Shown here: piece after piece, positions 1 to 7,569 of the stretch
Numbering within the stretch: position 1 is the first letter of the stretch
Layout: every line of letters starts with the position of its first letter
Source of the DNA: JBFLXN01 sp040755715 [NCBI: Candidatus Edwardsbacteria bacterium]
GTDB taxonomy: Bacteria > Edwardsbacteria > AC1 > JBFLXN01
Length of the DNA: 24,079 bases
Reading direction: 5' to 3'
Assembly (NCBI GenBank): GCA_040755715.1
Contig: JBFLXN010000022.1
Coordinates: 1 to 24,079 of the forward strand
The notes under the pieces: model-generated
Databases searched by the model: none
What the model was told of the DNA's origin: nothing
What the model saw: only the letters and a program-made list of their open reading frames with translations
Made by a program: the position numbers and the translations under genes

Positions 1-30
1 CATCTGAAGTTATTTCAAATTTCCAAATAT

Positions 31-474
31 TTAGGTGATAGTTTGCACCGAAATCGGAAAAGCTAACAAACATATTGATATTTCAGCGTCTTCCTTTAAA
101 ATTTGCACCGAAATCGGTGAAGCCCCATATTTACCTCTTGACAGTTCAAGTGCACGCTGTAAGGCTTCTTCTGTCACTTCTCCTTTTACTTTTATCTTTA
201 TTTCTATGTCGGTGAATCTCTTTGGATGCTCACCTGCTCTTTGCCCTTCAATTTCTATAATAAGTTCATTAATCTTCTGTTGTTTTTTCTCTAAGATAGA
301 GACAATGTCTAATCCCATACAGCCACCGAGGGCCACAAGAATCAGCGGTAATGGCTTAAATCCACGGCTCATCTCTCCCTCTTTGAAACTTGAGCCAACC
401 ACGATGGCGTGTCCCTCTTCATCTTCGGCCACAAACTGCGGCCCTCTGGTCCAGTTGAGTTTTACCTTTGGCAT
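31..474 (-). CDS. OsmC/YhfA-family protein, second redox Cys missing
   Basis: A 147-residue OsmC-like protein. The family consists of small alpha/beta thiol peroxidase-like proteins acting on organic hydroperoxides or of unknown function. The family hallmark at the first helix, GGCMGLDIVSIL, places the first conserved Cys at residue 52. The second Cys normally sits in a KYCxV-like motif, but here the matching segment reads KYGASPISVQ (from residue 115), so it is replaced. A 16-bp direct repeat at this end makes PISVQ appear twice and probably altered the C-terminus. The start at 474 has a strong GGAGGAGG ribosome site. The 5' end overlaps the upstream Fe-S gene by 56 bp, which suggests translational coupling. 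The fold assignment is firm. Peroxidase activity is doubtful without the second Cys. Confidence 0.85.
   Translation of the reverse strand: MPKVKLNWTRGPQFVAEDEEGHAIVVGSSFKEGEMSRGFKPLPLILVALGGCMGLDIVSILEKKQQKINELIIEIEGQRAGEHPKRFTDIEIKIKVKGEVTEEALQRALELSRGKYGASPISVQILKEDAEISICLLAFPISVQTIT
42..125. repeat. 16-bp direct repeat, 60-bp period
   Basis: The 16-mer TTTGCACCGAAATCGG occurs at 42-57 and again at 102-117, with weaker similarity for a few bases beyond. The 60-bp period is exactly 20 codons and lies inside the 3' end of the OsmC gene. It encodes PISVQ twice and looks like a partial tandem duplication. Confidence 0.8.
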
Positions 475-1144
475 TTTTATTTCCTCCTCCCTTACACACC
501 TTCACACAGACCCCGCAGATATACTGTCCAATTCCAGGCATCTTGGAAAATTCTTTCAGTTTAGTTAAACATTTTTCTTTGTTATACCCTTCTCCCGAAA
601 TAGCCTTAGCCGGGCAGGCAACAATACAGGCTTTGCATTTTTCACAATCACCCTTGATTGGTTTGTCTGTCTTAAGCGGCATATCAGTAAGTATGGTCAC
701 ATATCTCACTCTTGCTCCCAATTGCGGATTGACCAGAAGCGTTGAACGCCCAAACCAGCCCAGACCTGCCTCTCTGCCAACTATCTTGTGAGAAAGATGT
801 CCCAGTTGATTTTCCCAGTCCACTACTTGTGAAGCAGGAATTGGCAATGCTCTAAAACCCTTTTCTTGAATGAAAGCAACGCATTTCAAAGCAATCTGGT
901 CAAGGCGATAATTTATTGACTTGTAGTGATGTTTATAAATCAAAGTCGGCTGGTCAATGATACCATCAATAATAGCGTCTGAAAGTTTGAAGCCGATAGA
1001 GACACCAAAATTTAGACTCTTGGCTATTGATTCAATGGTCGTATGAAATGTGTGATGAATCGGGGTCAAATCGGCTACGCCAAAGAGCGAAGCACCTTCA
1101 GAGAAAACAAGACTCTGCATAGCTTGCTTATGTGCTTCTTCCAT
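419..1144 (-). CDS. QueG-like (COG1600) 4Fe-4S protein
   Basis: A 241-residue protein resembling the core of epoxyqueuosine reductase QueG, without its full C-terminal part (E. coli QueG is about 380 residues). The region around residues 115-155 (GREAGLGWFGRSTLLVNP, then an RVRYVTILTD stretch) matches the QueG-type fold. It is followed by a ferredoxin-like two-cluster domain: Cys 167, 170, 173, 177 in CEKCKACIVACP, then Cys 192, 210, 213 and 217, enough for two 4Fe-4S clusters. It starts 19 bp after the ATPase stop and runs 56 bp into the OsmC gene, so the three genes are probably co-transcribed. No clear Shine-Dalgarno is seen. Short homologues are usually annotated only as 4Fe-4S proteins, and true queuosine activity is unproven. 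Confidence 0.8.
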   Translation of the reverse strand: MEEAHKQAMQSLVFSEGASLFGVADLTPIHHTFHTTIESIAKSLNFGVSIGFKLSDAIIDGIIDQPTLIYKHHYKSINYRLDQIALKCVAFIQEKGFRALPIPASQVVDWENQLGHLSHKIVGREAGLGWFGRSTLLVNPQLGARVRYVTILTDMPLKTDKPIKGDCEKCKACIVACPAKAISGEGYNKEKCLTKLKEFSKMPGIGQYICGVCVKVCKGGGNKNAKGKTQLDQRAAVCGRR

Positions 1145-1163
1145 AAAGATTCTTTAGATAATC

Positions 1164-2675
1164 TTAAAGATTTTTTTCAGACCTCTGTAAGAGAGATAAA
1201 AAAAGAACTATTGGAATACACAAGACTTTATTTTCCAAGTTTAATTCATCTCTCGTCAACAGAATATTCTCGGATAGATTAGAAATGCGGTAGAAATCTT
1301 TTTCTATCACTGTTCGCTGGTATTTCAATTCCACTCCGATGTATTCGCCACTTTCTTTTTTATAAACAAAATCAATTTCTTTATTACCATTGTAATAAAA
1401 CCATAAGAAGCTATTCAGCGGTTTTAACAATGGCTGTTCTTTGGCTAAGGCTAAATGTTGAGCTATTATGCCCTCTACCACTTTGCCTGGTAAGCCTTCA
1501 TCTTGAAGCATTTCCTGAGAAACCTCAAAGCCCTCTTTGCTTTCAATCCAACATTTGACTGCATAAAACAAAAAGAGGTCTGAAAAATAGATTTTTTTAG
1601 GGGCCTTTGGTCTATAGAATTTTTGCTCAAAGTCATAAGCGTATAATGTATTCAAAAGGAAGGATTCTTCAAATAAGTTCAAATAATCAGTAACCGTAGG
1701 TTGAGTTATCCCTTCCTCAGTCTCTTTTGCAAGTGAAATATAACTATACCTTGTTCCAATTCGTTTCAAAATACCAAATAAAATTTGCTTGGCAATCCTT
1801 TCTCCCTTGCCTTGTTTCTGAATGTCCCCACTGATAGTTCTAATTAAATCCTCATAAATATCTTGCTGGATTTTTTCTTTTTTATTATTAAATTTGTTGT
1901 TTAGATAGTCATTTATTGCTTTAGGAAAACCTCCTGTGAGAAGGTATAGGGAGAAAAGATAATCCAGTTCCTCTTTAAAAGGGAGAACTTCGTTTATACC
2001 TCTTAAAAACTCCTGCATATCTTCCAAGCCGAAATTAAGTTTAGCTATTCTATCTGCCAAATTTGGGAGGCTAGTCATCATTTGATTGGAAGTTGGGAAA
2101 AACCCCGCAATTCTTTCTGAAAGCTGTAGGCAAAAGTCTCTAAAAGTCAAAGGTTTAAGGTAAAATTCGTTTCCGCTTATTCCCCTTCCTGGCATCAATT
2201 CTGCCTCTCTTCGTATCAAAGCCGGGTTTGAACCTGTAGCCACAACAACAAATTTTGCTAAAGTCCCAGCATCTACTAAGGATTTTAATTCATATCCCCA
2301 TTCCTTTACATAGGTTATCTCGTCCAAAAACAGATAGACCATGTCTTGCTCTCTGGATTGGGAAATAAAGAAATCCAATGCGTTTCTAAATTCCGCTCTT
2401 GTGCCGGCGGTAAGTCTGTCACAGGAAAGATAACATATCCCTCGGGGAGGAAATTTTTTTTGGATAAGTTGCTGAATATTCTGCTTTATCCAAGATGTCT
2501 TCCCAGATTGCCGGGGACCTCTTATAATGTATATCTTATTTTGCTCAAATTCTAGGGAGCGCCGGTGAAACTCTAAAAAGCTCTCCCTTAAAGCCTTTAA
2601 GGTGACATCAAAAGAGACAAAATTTTGCCCTTGCTTCCACCAAGGATTAAGGCCTATTATAGCATTTATTTCCAT
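1164..2675 (-). CDS. AAA-type ATPase with DUF4143-like C-terminus
   Basis: A 503-residue ATPase of the AAA_14/DUF4143 group, a family widespread in archaea and candidate phyla with poorly known function. Walker A GPRQSGKT is at residues 53-60 and Walker B LFLDE at about 115-119. The C-terminal part carries the DUF4143-like signature IDFVYKKESGEYIGVELKYQ near residues 440-460, which resembles a PD-(D/E)XK nuclease-like core. It heads a minus-strand operon with the QueG-like and OsmC genes. A consensus promoter at 2728-2757 with a 16-bp dyad just downstream precedes it. The ATG at 2675 has no evident Shine-Dalgarno. Family call is strong; cellular role is unknown. Confidence 0.88.
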   Translation of the reverse strand: MEINAIIGLNPWWKQGQNFVSFDVTLKALRESFLEFHRRSLEFEQNKIYIIRGPRQSGKTSWIKQNIQQLIQKKFPPRGICYLSCDRLTAGTRAEFRNALDFFISQSREQDMVYLFLDEITYVKEWGYELKSLVDAGTLAKFVVVATGSNPALIRREAELMPGRGISGNEFYLKPLTFRDFCLQLSERIAGFFPTSNQMMTSLPNLADRIAKLNFGLEDMQEFLRGINEVLPFKEELDYLFSLYLLTGGFPKAINDYLNNKFNNKKEKIQQDIYEDLIRTISGDIQKQGKGERIAKQILFGILKRIGTRYSYISLAKETEEGITQPTVTDYLNLFEESFLLNTLYAYDFEQKFYRPKAPKKIYFSDLFLFYAVKCWIESKEGFEVSQEMLQDEGLPGKVVEGIIAQHLALAKEQPLLKPLNSFLWFYYNGNKEIDFVYKKESGEYIGVELKYQRTVIEKDFYRISNLSENILLTRDELNLENKVLCIPIVLFLSLLQRSEKNL

Positions 2676-2711
2676 ATTTACTTAATATATTTTCTAAAAA
2701 TGACCAATTTT

Positions 2712-2727
2712 ACTAAATCTGTTTAGT
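2712..2727. promoter_or_regulatory. Dyad ACTAAA-TCTG-TTTAGT at the ATPase start site
   Basis: A perfect 6-bp inverted repeat with a 4-bp centre lies immediately downstream of the -10 box of the ATPase promoter and would overlap the transcription start. The placement is that of a repressor operator. No regulator is identified. Confidence 0.4.
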
Positions 2728-2757
2728 ATTATATCCGATTTTTCTATAGTTTGTCAA
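2728..2757 (-). promoter_or_regulatory. Sigma-70 promoter for the ATPase-QueG-OsmC operon
   Basis: Read on the minus strand, a perfect TTGACA (2757-2752) is followed after 18 bp by a perfect TATAAT (2733-2728). It points at the ATPase gene start at 2675. Confidence 0.7.
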
Positions 2758-2860
2758 TAAAAATGATAGGGTTCCATATTAATCTCCTTTTCATCCCATC
2801 CGCATCTCAGTGGCAAATTTCGGCTTTTTGTCGGTTAATCAGTATTAGCAGTCAAATAAA

Positions 2861-3058
2861 CTATCTTCTTTTGCCTGCTGTCAGAAAATTCTCTATTGAG
2901 CGGTCGTAGGTCTTCTCATATTTGGGAGGGAAGAAGCAACCTGGCAGTTCCCCACTCTTTCGGTGATAGACAATGCATTCACAGCACAGACCTTTTCTAC
3001 TGCAAGGTTCATAGGTGCAGGTGCACATCTTCAGATTTTTTTCCTTATTACATTCCAT
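2861..3058 (-). CDS. DUF6485 small cysteine-rich protein
   Basis: A 65-residue protein beginning [10 protein letters not shown] and containing the [20 protein letters not shown] cysteine cluster followed by LPGCFFP and EKTYDRS. This is the pattern of DUF6485, a small uncharacterised family. About eight Cys residues in the first half suggest metal binding, as zinc or an Fe-S cluster, but this is inference. A strong AAGGGAGG ribosome site precedes the ATG at 3058. It lies 70 bp after cutA on the same strand and may be co-transcribed with it, although a repeat element separates them. Confidence 0.85.
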   Translation of the reverse strand: MECNKEKNLKMCTCTYEPCSRKGLCCECIVYHRKSGELPGCFFPPKYEKTYDRSIENFLTAGKRR

Positions 3059-3081
3059 AAAATCCTCCCTTGGTTCTGTGA

Positions 3082-3172
3082 CCCACAGATTACGCTCTCA
3101 AAATCCGCAGAGTCCCAGAAATGAACTATTAAATTCTGCCTAATCTGCGAATCTTTTTGCGTTCTCTGCGAC
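3082..3172. repeat. Degenerate dispersed inverted repeat overlapping the cutA 3' end
   Basis: The left arm has CCACAGATTACGC and CCGCAGAG units, and the right arm has TAATCTGCG and GCGTTCTCTGCG units. It is one member of the roughly 9-bp periodic element family seen repeatedly in this window. The right arm forms the last codons of cutA. Confidence 0.55.
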
Positions 3173-3485
3173 TCTTCGTTTCCTTCTTAATCCATTCCAG
3201 GAATTCCTTTGAACCCTTCTCTATATTCCAACAAATAATGGCTGGGATGGTGTAGCTGTGCAGTCTTTTAATTTCTTTCTCTACTTTTTGATAGAGTTCC
3301 TTTCTGGTCTTGAGCAACATTCCACACTCGTCTGCCTGTTCAATCTTGCCTTGCCACCAGTATCTTGAAGAAATAGGAAAGATATTGGCGCAAGCGACAA
3401 GTCGTTTTTCAAGGAGTATCTGAGCTATCTTCTCAGCCCCCTCTTTGTCTGAAGTAGTAGTGTAGATAAGAATATACCTGCTCAT
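3129..3485 (-). CDS. cutA: Divalent-cation tolerance protein CutA
   Basis: A 118-residue CutA, a small trimeric ferredoxin-like protein historically linked to copper tolerance, with unsettled molecular role. The conserved LVACANIFPISSRYWWQGKI, then the LLKTRKE strand, the HSYTIPAII strand and a closing LEWIKKET helix are all present in order. The ribosome site AGAGGT is well placed before the ATG at 3485. The last dozen or so residues, rich in Arg and Lys (SRRERKKIRRLGRI), are encoded by the right arm of a dispersed repeat rather than by family sequence. CutA proteins are normally about 105 residues, so the tail is a repeat-derived extension. Confidence 0.92.
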   Translation of the reverse strand: MSRYILIYTTTSDKEGAEKIAQILLEKRLVACANIFPISSRYWWQGKIEQADECGMLLKTRKELYQKVEKEIKRLHSYTIPAIICWNIEKGSKEFLEWIKKETKSRRERKKIRRLGRI

Positions 3486-3521
3486 TTTTACCTCTGTCTG
3501 ATGATAAGGGCCAAAACACTG

Positions 3522-3601
3522 ACCACTGAAGACACTGGGGGTACTGAAAGAGAAAGCAAAAATTTAAGTTCTTTTCTGTGAATTCAGTGTCTTCTGTGGT
3601 T
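3522..3601. repeat. Inverted-repeat element (ACCACTGAAGACACTG family)
   Basis: The left arm ACCACTGAAGACACTG at 3522 is mirrored by CAGTGTCTTCTGTGGT ending at 3600, with about 45 bp between. It is the same periodic family as at 6542, 18982, 19134 and 21564. The 3486-3804 gap holds this element, a CCCCGAC palindrome and the surA-like promoter, and no gene. Confidence 0.75.
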
Positions 3602-3684
3602 TCATTTTTTAACTTTCATAAGGATACCAAACCCAAAACACAAAAGTCAAGTAAAATTGCCCTAAAATTGCCCTAATGCCCTAC

Positions 3685-3700
3685 CCCCGACTTGTCGGGG
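3685..3700. repeat. Short palindrome CCCCGAC-TT-GTCGGGG
   Basis: A perfect 7-bp stem with a 2-nt centre. Related GC-rich palindromes occur at 5138-5153 and 21787-21805, each inside otherwise AT-rich spacer. Confidence 0.7.
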
Positions 3701-3725
3701 TGAAGGGTTAATGGACAGATTTTCC

Positions 3726-3755
3726 TTGACACGAGAAAACAAAATCTGTTATAAT
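3726..3755 (+). promoter_or_regulatory. Sigma-70 promoter upstream of the SurA-like gene
   Basis: TTGACA at 3726-3731 and TATAAT at 3750-3755 with 18 bp between, ending 49 bp before the ATG at 3805. Confidence 0.75.
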
Positions 3756-3804
3756 TTTCAAAAACAATAACAATCCGCTAAATAGTTACAAGGAGAGAAA
3801 GAAG

Positions 3805-5109
3805 ATGCGCTACAAAAAAATTCTATTTGTCTTTTTTATTTCCCTCACTCAATTATCTCTCGCCGACTCTTCAACAGCGCAAGGGTCGGAAATCATTGAA
3901 GGGATTGTGGCTAAGGTGGGTCAGGAAATAATTCTTAAGAGTGAATTAGAACGGGAAGTAGGCCTATATCAACTACAAATGGGACAACAAATAAAGGATA
4001 CGATTCAATTAAAAAAAGATGTCCTTGAACAAATGATTGAAGCGAAGATTTTACTCCAGGAAGCAAAAAAAGATACCACCATTCAAGTAAAAAGCGAAGA
4101 GATTGAAAAAGCCTTGAACGAAGCTATCTCTGATATGAAAGCCAAATTCCCCTCAGAAGAAGATTTTCAAAGGGAACTTGTTAAAGAAGGAACTACTGTA
4201 GAGGCTCTGAAGGCGAAATATAGAGAAGAGACCCGAGAGAGACTTTTAGTCACTCGCTTCTTAGAGAAGAAAATAAAACCAGAAGTGAGTATAGACCCAA
4301 AAGAAGTTGAGGATTTTTATAAGCAAAATAAAGATTCTCTGCCAACCCAGCCAGAAAGAGTAGAATTAGCTCATATCCTCGTAGCGGTGAAGCCAGGACA
4401 GGAAGTCGTCGCCAGGGCTTTGCAGAAAACACAAGAAGTTTATGCCAAACTTAAAGCAGGTGGAGATTTCGCCCTTTTGGCAAAAAAATATTCCGCTGAT
4501 TCTATCAGTGCCTCCCGGGGAGGTGCCCTCGGATTTGTCAAGAAGGGAGAGACGGTGCCTGAATTTGAAGAAGTCGTTTTCAAATTAAGAAAAGGAGAGT
4601 TGAGTCAAATCTTTGAATCCCGGTTTGGCTTACATATTGTTAAATGTTTGGATAACAAAGGCGATTCGGTAAATATACGCCATATCTTGATTCAAGCAAT
4701 CCCTGCCAAAGCCGATGAATCCAGAGCCAAACGGATTGCTGATGGACTTTATCGCAGAATTCAGAGCGGTGAAGACTTTGCCAAAGTGGCCAAGGGTTAC
4801 TCCGATGATTTGGAGACCAAAGAAAAAGGTGGCGATTTGGGATTGATTCCACTGGAAGCACTACCATCTGTCTTCAAAGATGAAGTAGCAGTGATGCGTG
4901 TGGGAGAAGTCAGTGAGCCGGCGAAAAGTGAATACGGCTACCACCTCTTGAAACTTCTAAAAAGGGAAGAACCTCAGGTGCCGACTTTTGAGGAGGCGAA
5001 GACTCAACTAACCGAATATCTCCGAAGAAGAAAGATGCAGGAGAAATATGAATATTTAATTGAGGAATTGAAAAAGAAATATTATATAGAAAAAGCAAAT
5101 TACCAATGA
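3805..5109 (+). CDS. SurA-like periplasmic peptidyl-prolyl isomerase, two parvulin domains
   Basis: A 434-residue periplasmic chaperone/prolyl isomerase of the SurA/PrsA type, which helps fold outer-membrane proteins. Residues 1-26 form a signal peptide (Lys-rich start, hydrophobic core, cleavage near STAQG). A SurA N-terminal helical domain follows to about 165. The first parvulin domain starts near ERVELAHILVAV (185-283) and the second near VNIRHILIQA (290-386), each ending in a GLHIVK or GYHLLK strand. A charged helical tail closes the protein. A good AAGGAG ribosome site and a consensus promoter precede it. Two parvulin domains match E. coli SurA (428 residues). It stands alone, followed by a repeat-filled spacer. 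Confidence 0.9.
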   Translation: MRYKKILFVFFISLTQLSLADSSTAQGSEIIEGIVAKVGQEIILKSELEREVGLYQLQMGQQIKDTIQLKKDVLEQMIEAKILLQEAKKDTTIQVKSEEIEKALNEAISDMKAKFPSEEDFQRELVKEGTTVEALKAKYREETRERLLVTRFLEKKIKPEVSIDPKEVEDFYKQNKDSLPTQPERVELAHILVAVKPGQEVVARALQKTQEVYAKLKAGGDFALLAKKYSADSISASRGGALGFVKKGETVPEFEEVVFKLRKGELSQIFESRFGLHIVKCLDNKGDSVNIRHILIQAIPAKADESRAKRIADGLYRRIQSGEDFAKVAKGYSDDLETKEKGGDLGLIPLEALPSVFKDEVAVMRVGEVSEPAKSEYGYHLLKLLKREEPQVPTFEEAKTQLTEYLRRRKMQEKYEYLIEELKKKYYIEKANYQ

Positions 5110-5394
5110 CCAAATCCCAAATTCCAAATAAACCTGTCCCCGCCACGGCGGGGTCAAGATTCCAATAACCAAACGCCGTTAGAAATTTCTAAACTCTAAC
5201 ACGATTACTTCTTCTGTCAGACATTTCCCGAAGCCCCAAAAGATTTCTAACGGGGCAAGCACCAATTACCAAGTCATGACGGAGGCAGATCTGCCTCCGG
5301 CGGACAATAACCAAACACCAAACTCAAAAGTTTGTTTTGTCATTGTGATTTGCCTTTTGGATTTGGACATTGGGATTTAGCCGAGCGCAGAGCG
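5103..5394. repeat. Composite repeat block before recF
   Basis: This spacer is almost wholly repeats. It holds AAATCCCAAATTCCAAATA units at 5111 and their inverted forms near 5340-5380, a CCCCGCC-AC-GGCGGGG palindrome (5138-5153), a GTTAGAAAT arm at about 5179 mirrored by ATTTCTAAC near 5245, and a GGAGGCAGATCTGCCTCC palindrome at 5281. It also creates a false in-frame extension of recF from 5332. Confidence 0.7.
5281..5304. repeat. GATC-core palindromic element, copy 1
   Basis: GGAGGCAGATCTGCCTCC is a perfect 18-bp palindrome followed by GGCGGA. It aligns with copies at 10084, 20131 and 20511 over a GATCnnCCTCnGGnGGA core. Confidence 0.7.
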
Positions 5395-5400
5395 GGGCTT

Positions 5401-6513
5401 ATGCTCCTTCTCTCTTTACTTGCTTCTAATTTTCGCAATTGTGAACAGGTGAAAATTGATTTTAATCGGAAAGCCAATCTTTTTTTCGGAGAGAACGGAG
5501 CCGGGAAGACCAACCTCTTAGAAACCATTCACTATTTGCTCTTAGCCAGACCCTTCAGAGGAAGTGAAGACCAAGAATTAATTATGTTTGGCAGAAATCA
5601 CTTATTCTTAAGAGGGGTGGGCGAGGCTAACAAACAAAAATTTGAAATTGAAGTCGGTTTAAGTTTTGCAGAGAAACAAGTAAAATTTAATGATAAAAAA
5701 CTTTCCAGGTTTTCTGAGCTTTTCCACCATTTCCCTCTGGTCAGTCTGGCCCCCCAAGACACTGAAATCATCCAGGGGGCACCTCTTTTAAGGCGACGAT
5801 TTCTAAACACCCTGCTTTCCCAATTAAGCCCTCTATATTTCTCCGAACTTTTAGCATACCGTAAAATTCTTCATCATCGCAATCGTCTCCTTTCAGATTT
5901 CAAGGATGGTAAGATTTCCTCTATGGAAAGTCTACCTTCTTGGACTGAACAATTAGTAAGTTCAGGCACAAACCTGCTTTTAGAGCGAACAAGAATAATG
6001 CCTATTCTCCAAAAGAAGGTCAAGACTAACTTTCAAGAAATCTTTGCGACAAAAGGAGAATTCATTCTGACATATCTCCCTTCTTTTTCCTTTGACTATC
6101 CAGAGAGAATAAAGGAAATTTTTTCCCAAGAAATACAAAAAAAACAATCTTTAGAAATCAAAAGAGGTCTGACTCTAATTGGTCCACATCGGGATGATTT
6201 TTTATTAAAATTAAATAATCAGAACCTTCAAATTTACGGCTCTCAAGGTGAACAGAGAATTGCGGCCATTGCCCTTAAATTGGCTCAAGCAGAAATTTTA
6301 GGGGAGAAGAAAGGAGAAGCCCCGCTGATTCTTTTAGACGAAGTCTTTGCCGAATTGGACAAAGAGAAAAGCAGGAATCTTCTTAAAAGTTTTAAAAGCC
6401 TTGGCCAAATTTTTCTCACCGCCGCCAAAGAAGAAGAGATTCCAGAGACTAAAGATTTTAGAATATTCTATATTAAACAGGGAGTGGTAAGTGAAAATTT
6501 CTTAAAACTGTGA
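5401..6513 (+). CDS. recF: DNA replication and repair protein RecF
   Basis: RecF, the SMC-like ATPase that loads RecA at gaps with RecO and RecR. The 370 residues from the ATG at 5401 contain Walker A GENGAGKT (30-37), the GPHRDD motif (261-266), the ABC signature GSQGEQR (280-286) and Walker B LILLDEVFAELD (from 309). This start gives the usual RecF opening (LLSLLASNFRNCE). The reading frame stays open back to 5332, but that stretch is repeat sequence and is rejected. There is no strong Shine-Dalgarno. The gene is not beside dnaA-dnaN here, although dnaA lies 16 kb further on. Confidence 0.94.
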   Translation: MLLLSLLASNFRNCEQVKIDFNRKANLFFGENGAGKTNLLETIHYLLLARPFRGSEDQELIMFGRNHLFLRGVGEANKQKFEIEVGLSFAEKQVKFNDKKLSRFSELFHHFPLVSLAPQDTEIIQGAPLLRRRFLNTLLSQLSPLYFSELLAYRKILHHRNRLLSDFKDGKISSMESLPSWTEQLVSSGTNLLLERTRIMPILQKKVKTNFQEIFATKGEFILTYLPSFSFDYPERIKEIFSQEIQKKQSLEIKRGLTLIGPHRDDFLLKLNNQNLQIYGSQGEQRIAAIALKLAQAEILGEKKGEAPLILLDEVFAELDKEKSRNLLKSFKSLGQIFLTAAKEEEIPETKDFRIFYIKQGVVSENFLKL

Positions 6514-6541
6514 GATAGTCTAACATTCAGGCTGTTGATTT

Positions 6542-6660
6542 AACCGCAGAGGACGCAGAGACCGCAGAGAAGAAAACATGGATAGGGAGTATAAGTGCTT
6601 AAATTAAAAGGGGATTGGAAATTCCATAATCTCTGCGTTCTCAGCGTTCTCTGCGGTTTC
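6542..6660. repeat. Inverted-repeat element (CGCAGAGA family), recF-coaE spacer
   Basis: The left arm AACCGCAGAGGACGCAGAGA and right arm TCTGCGTTCTCAGCG...CTGCGGTT are near-perfect inverted copies of about 29 bp around 60 bp of AT-rich sequence. Each arm is built of about three 9-bp units of the type CGCAGAGAN. Confidence 0.8.
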
Positions 6661-6711
6661 AAGTCTTTTTTCAACACTCTGATTCTAACAATCTTAATCT
6701 AAGGACAAAAG

Positions 6712-7314
6712 ATGTTAATCATCGGTCTCACTGGTGGAATTGCTTCAGGCAAAAGTACCGTGGCTGATTTTTTTGAAAAATGGGGAGCTAAGATTATCAA
6801 AGCTGATGAAATAGGACATCAATTGATTCTTCCCAGCAAAAAGGCTTGGCGAGAAATTGTGGAAACCTTTGGTGAGGGAATACTATTGCCACACGGACCT
6901 ATTGACCGCCTCACCCTCAGTAAAATTGTTTTCGCCAATCCTACTGCCAAGAAAAAACTAAATGCCATTGTCCATCCTTTGCTGATTAAAGAAATAGAAA
7001 GAGAATTACAAAGTCTAAAAGAGAAAATCTTTGAGGGAGTAGTGGTGATTGATGCCGCTTTAATAGTAGAATGGGGAATCCAAAAGACCCTTTGTCAGAA
7101 ACTCATTACCGTAGAGACCACTAGAAAAAATCAAATTAAGAGATTGATGGAAAACAAGGGACTCACTTTGAAGGAAGCAGAACAACGCATTGATTCACAG
7201 CTTGAAAGGGATGAACGAATCGAGGCGGCTGACTATGTGATTAAAAACGATGGTTCAATTGAAGAATTGGAAAAAAGAGCCAAAAAAATTTGGGGTAAAA
7301 TTAAGGCCACCTGA
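6712..7314 (+). CDS. coaE: Dephospho-CoA kinase
   Basis: CoaE, the last step of coenzyme A synthesis, phosphorylating the ribose 3'-OH of dephospho-CoA. The 200 residues match the usual length. The P-loop GGIASGKS is at residues 8-15, the substrate region KIIKADEIGHQLI follows, and the lid-domain motif HPLLIKEIE and the ADYVIKNDGS strand near the C-terminus are typical. The ribosome site AAGGA lies just before the ATG. A factor-independent terminator overlaps its stop codon, so this is the end of the plus-strand block. Confidence 0.94.
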   Translation: MLIIGLTGGIASGKSTVADFFEKWGAKIIKADEIGHQLILPSKKAWREIVETFGEGILLPHGPIDRLTLSKIVFANPTAKKKLNAIVHPLLIKEIERELQSLKEKIFEGVVVIDAALIVEWGIQKTLCQKLITVETTRKNQIKRLMENKGLTLKEAEQRIDSQLERDERIEAADYVIKNDGSIEELEKRAKKIWGKIKAT

Positions 7315-7339
7315 AGATTAAAAGAGGCGGCCTTTTTTT
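7303..7339 (+). terminator. Intrinsic terminator at the coaE stop
   Basis: AAGGCCACC and GGCGGCCTT form a 9-bp stem with one mismatch around a loop, followed directly by a run of seven T. It overlaps the coaE stop codon. Confidence 0.75.
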
Positions 7340-7364
7340 CTTTAGTCTCTCTAAGAAAGCCAAA

Positions 7365-7415
7365 TTACTTCTTCTTTGGAGCGGCTTTCTTTTTTGCTTT
7401 CTTGGCGCAGGGCAT
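7365..7415 (-). CDS. Lys/Ala-rich micro-ORF (16 residues)
   Basis: The minus strand from 7415 reads ATG, 15 codons and TAA, encoding MPCAKKAKKKAAPKKK. The sequence AAAAGGAGGTGAGAATAAA immediately upstream is a textbook Shine-Dalgarno with about 7 nt spacing, the best in the window. The peptide is a polycation with no hydrophobic part, resembling an isolated tail of histone H1-like or other Lys/Ala-rich nucleic-acid-binding proteins. A second, closely similar micro-ORF lies upstream on the same strand at 7633-7592. It is below normal gene-calling thresholds. Expression and role are unknown; a leader peptide, an attenuator or a nucleoid peptide are all possible. Confidence 0.6.
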   Translation of the reverse strand: MPCAKKAKKKAAPKKK

Positions 7416-7448
7416 TTTATTCTCACCTCCTTTTCGCTAAACCTCAAA

Positions 7449-7532
7449 CAAGATAAACCTCGCTACTATTATTTTATTCAAATTTATTCAAATTCCGATG
7501 CGGCAAGATAAGCCTACTATTTTATTCAAATC
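7449..7532. repeat. Imperfect direct repeat between the micro-ORFs
   Basis: CAAGATAAACCTCGCTACTA with following TTTTATTCAAAT at about 7449-7484 recurs as CAAGATAAGCCTACTA with TTTTATTCAAAT at about 7504-7530. A duplicated micro-ORF unit would give this. Confidence 0.55.
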
Positions 7533-7535
7533 CTA

Positions 7536-7569
7536 GCCATAGGGGCAAATTAAAGTTTGCCCCTATGGC
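7536..7569. repeat. Perfect 14-bp hairpin between the micro-ORFs
   Basis: GCCATAGGGGCAAA (7536-7549), loop TTAAAG, TTTGCCCCTATGGC (7556-7569). The stem has no mismatch. No T-run follows on the minus strand, so it is not a classical terminator. It may stabilise the micro-ORF transcript or be a palindromic repeat. Confidence 0.8.

Noticed and set aside
35-568. Open frame antisense to the OsmC gene
   Set aside because: A shadow frame; the minus-strand product has clear family motifs.
5332-5400. N-terminal extension of RecF
   Set aside because: The 23 codons are repeat sequence (TTTGGATTTGGACATTGGG type) and precede the normal RecF start motif. The ATG at 5401 fits the family.
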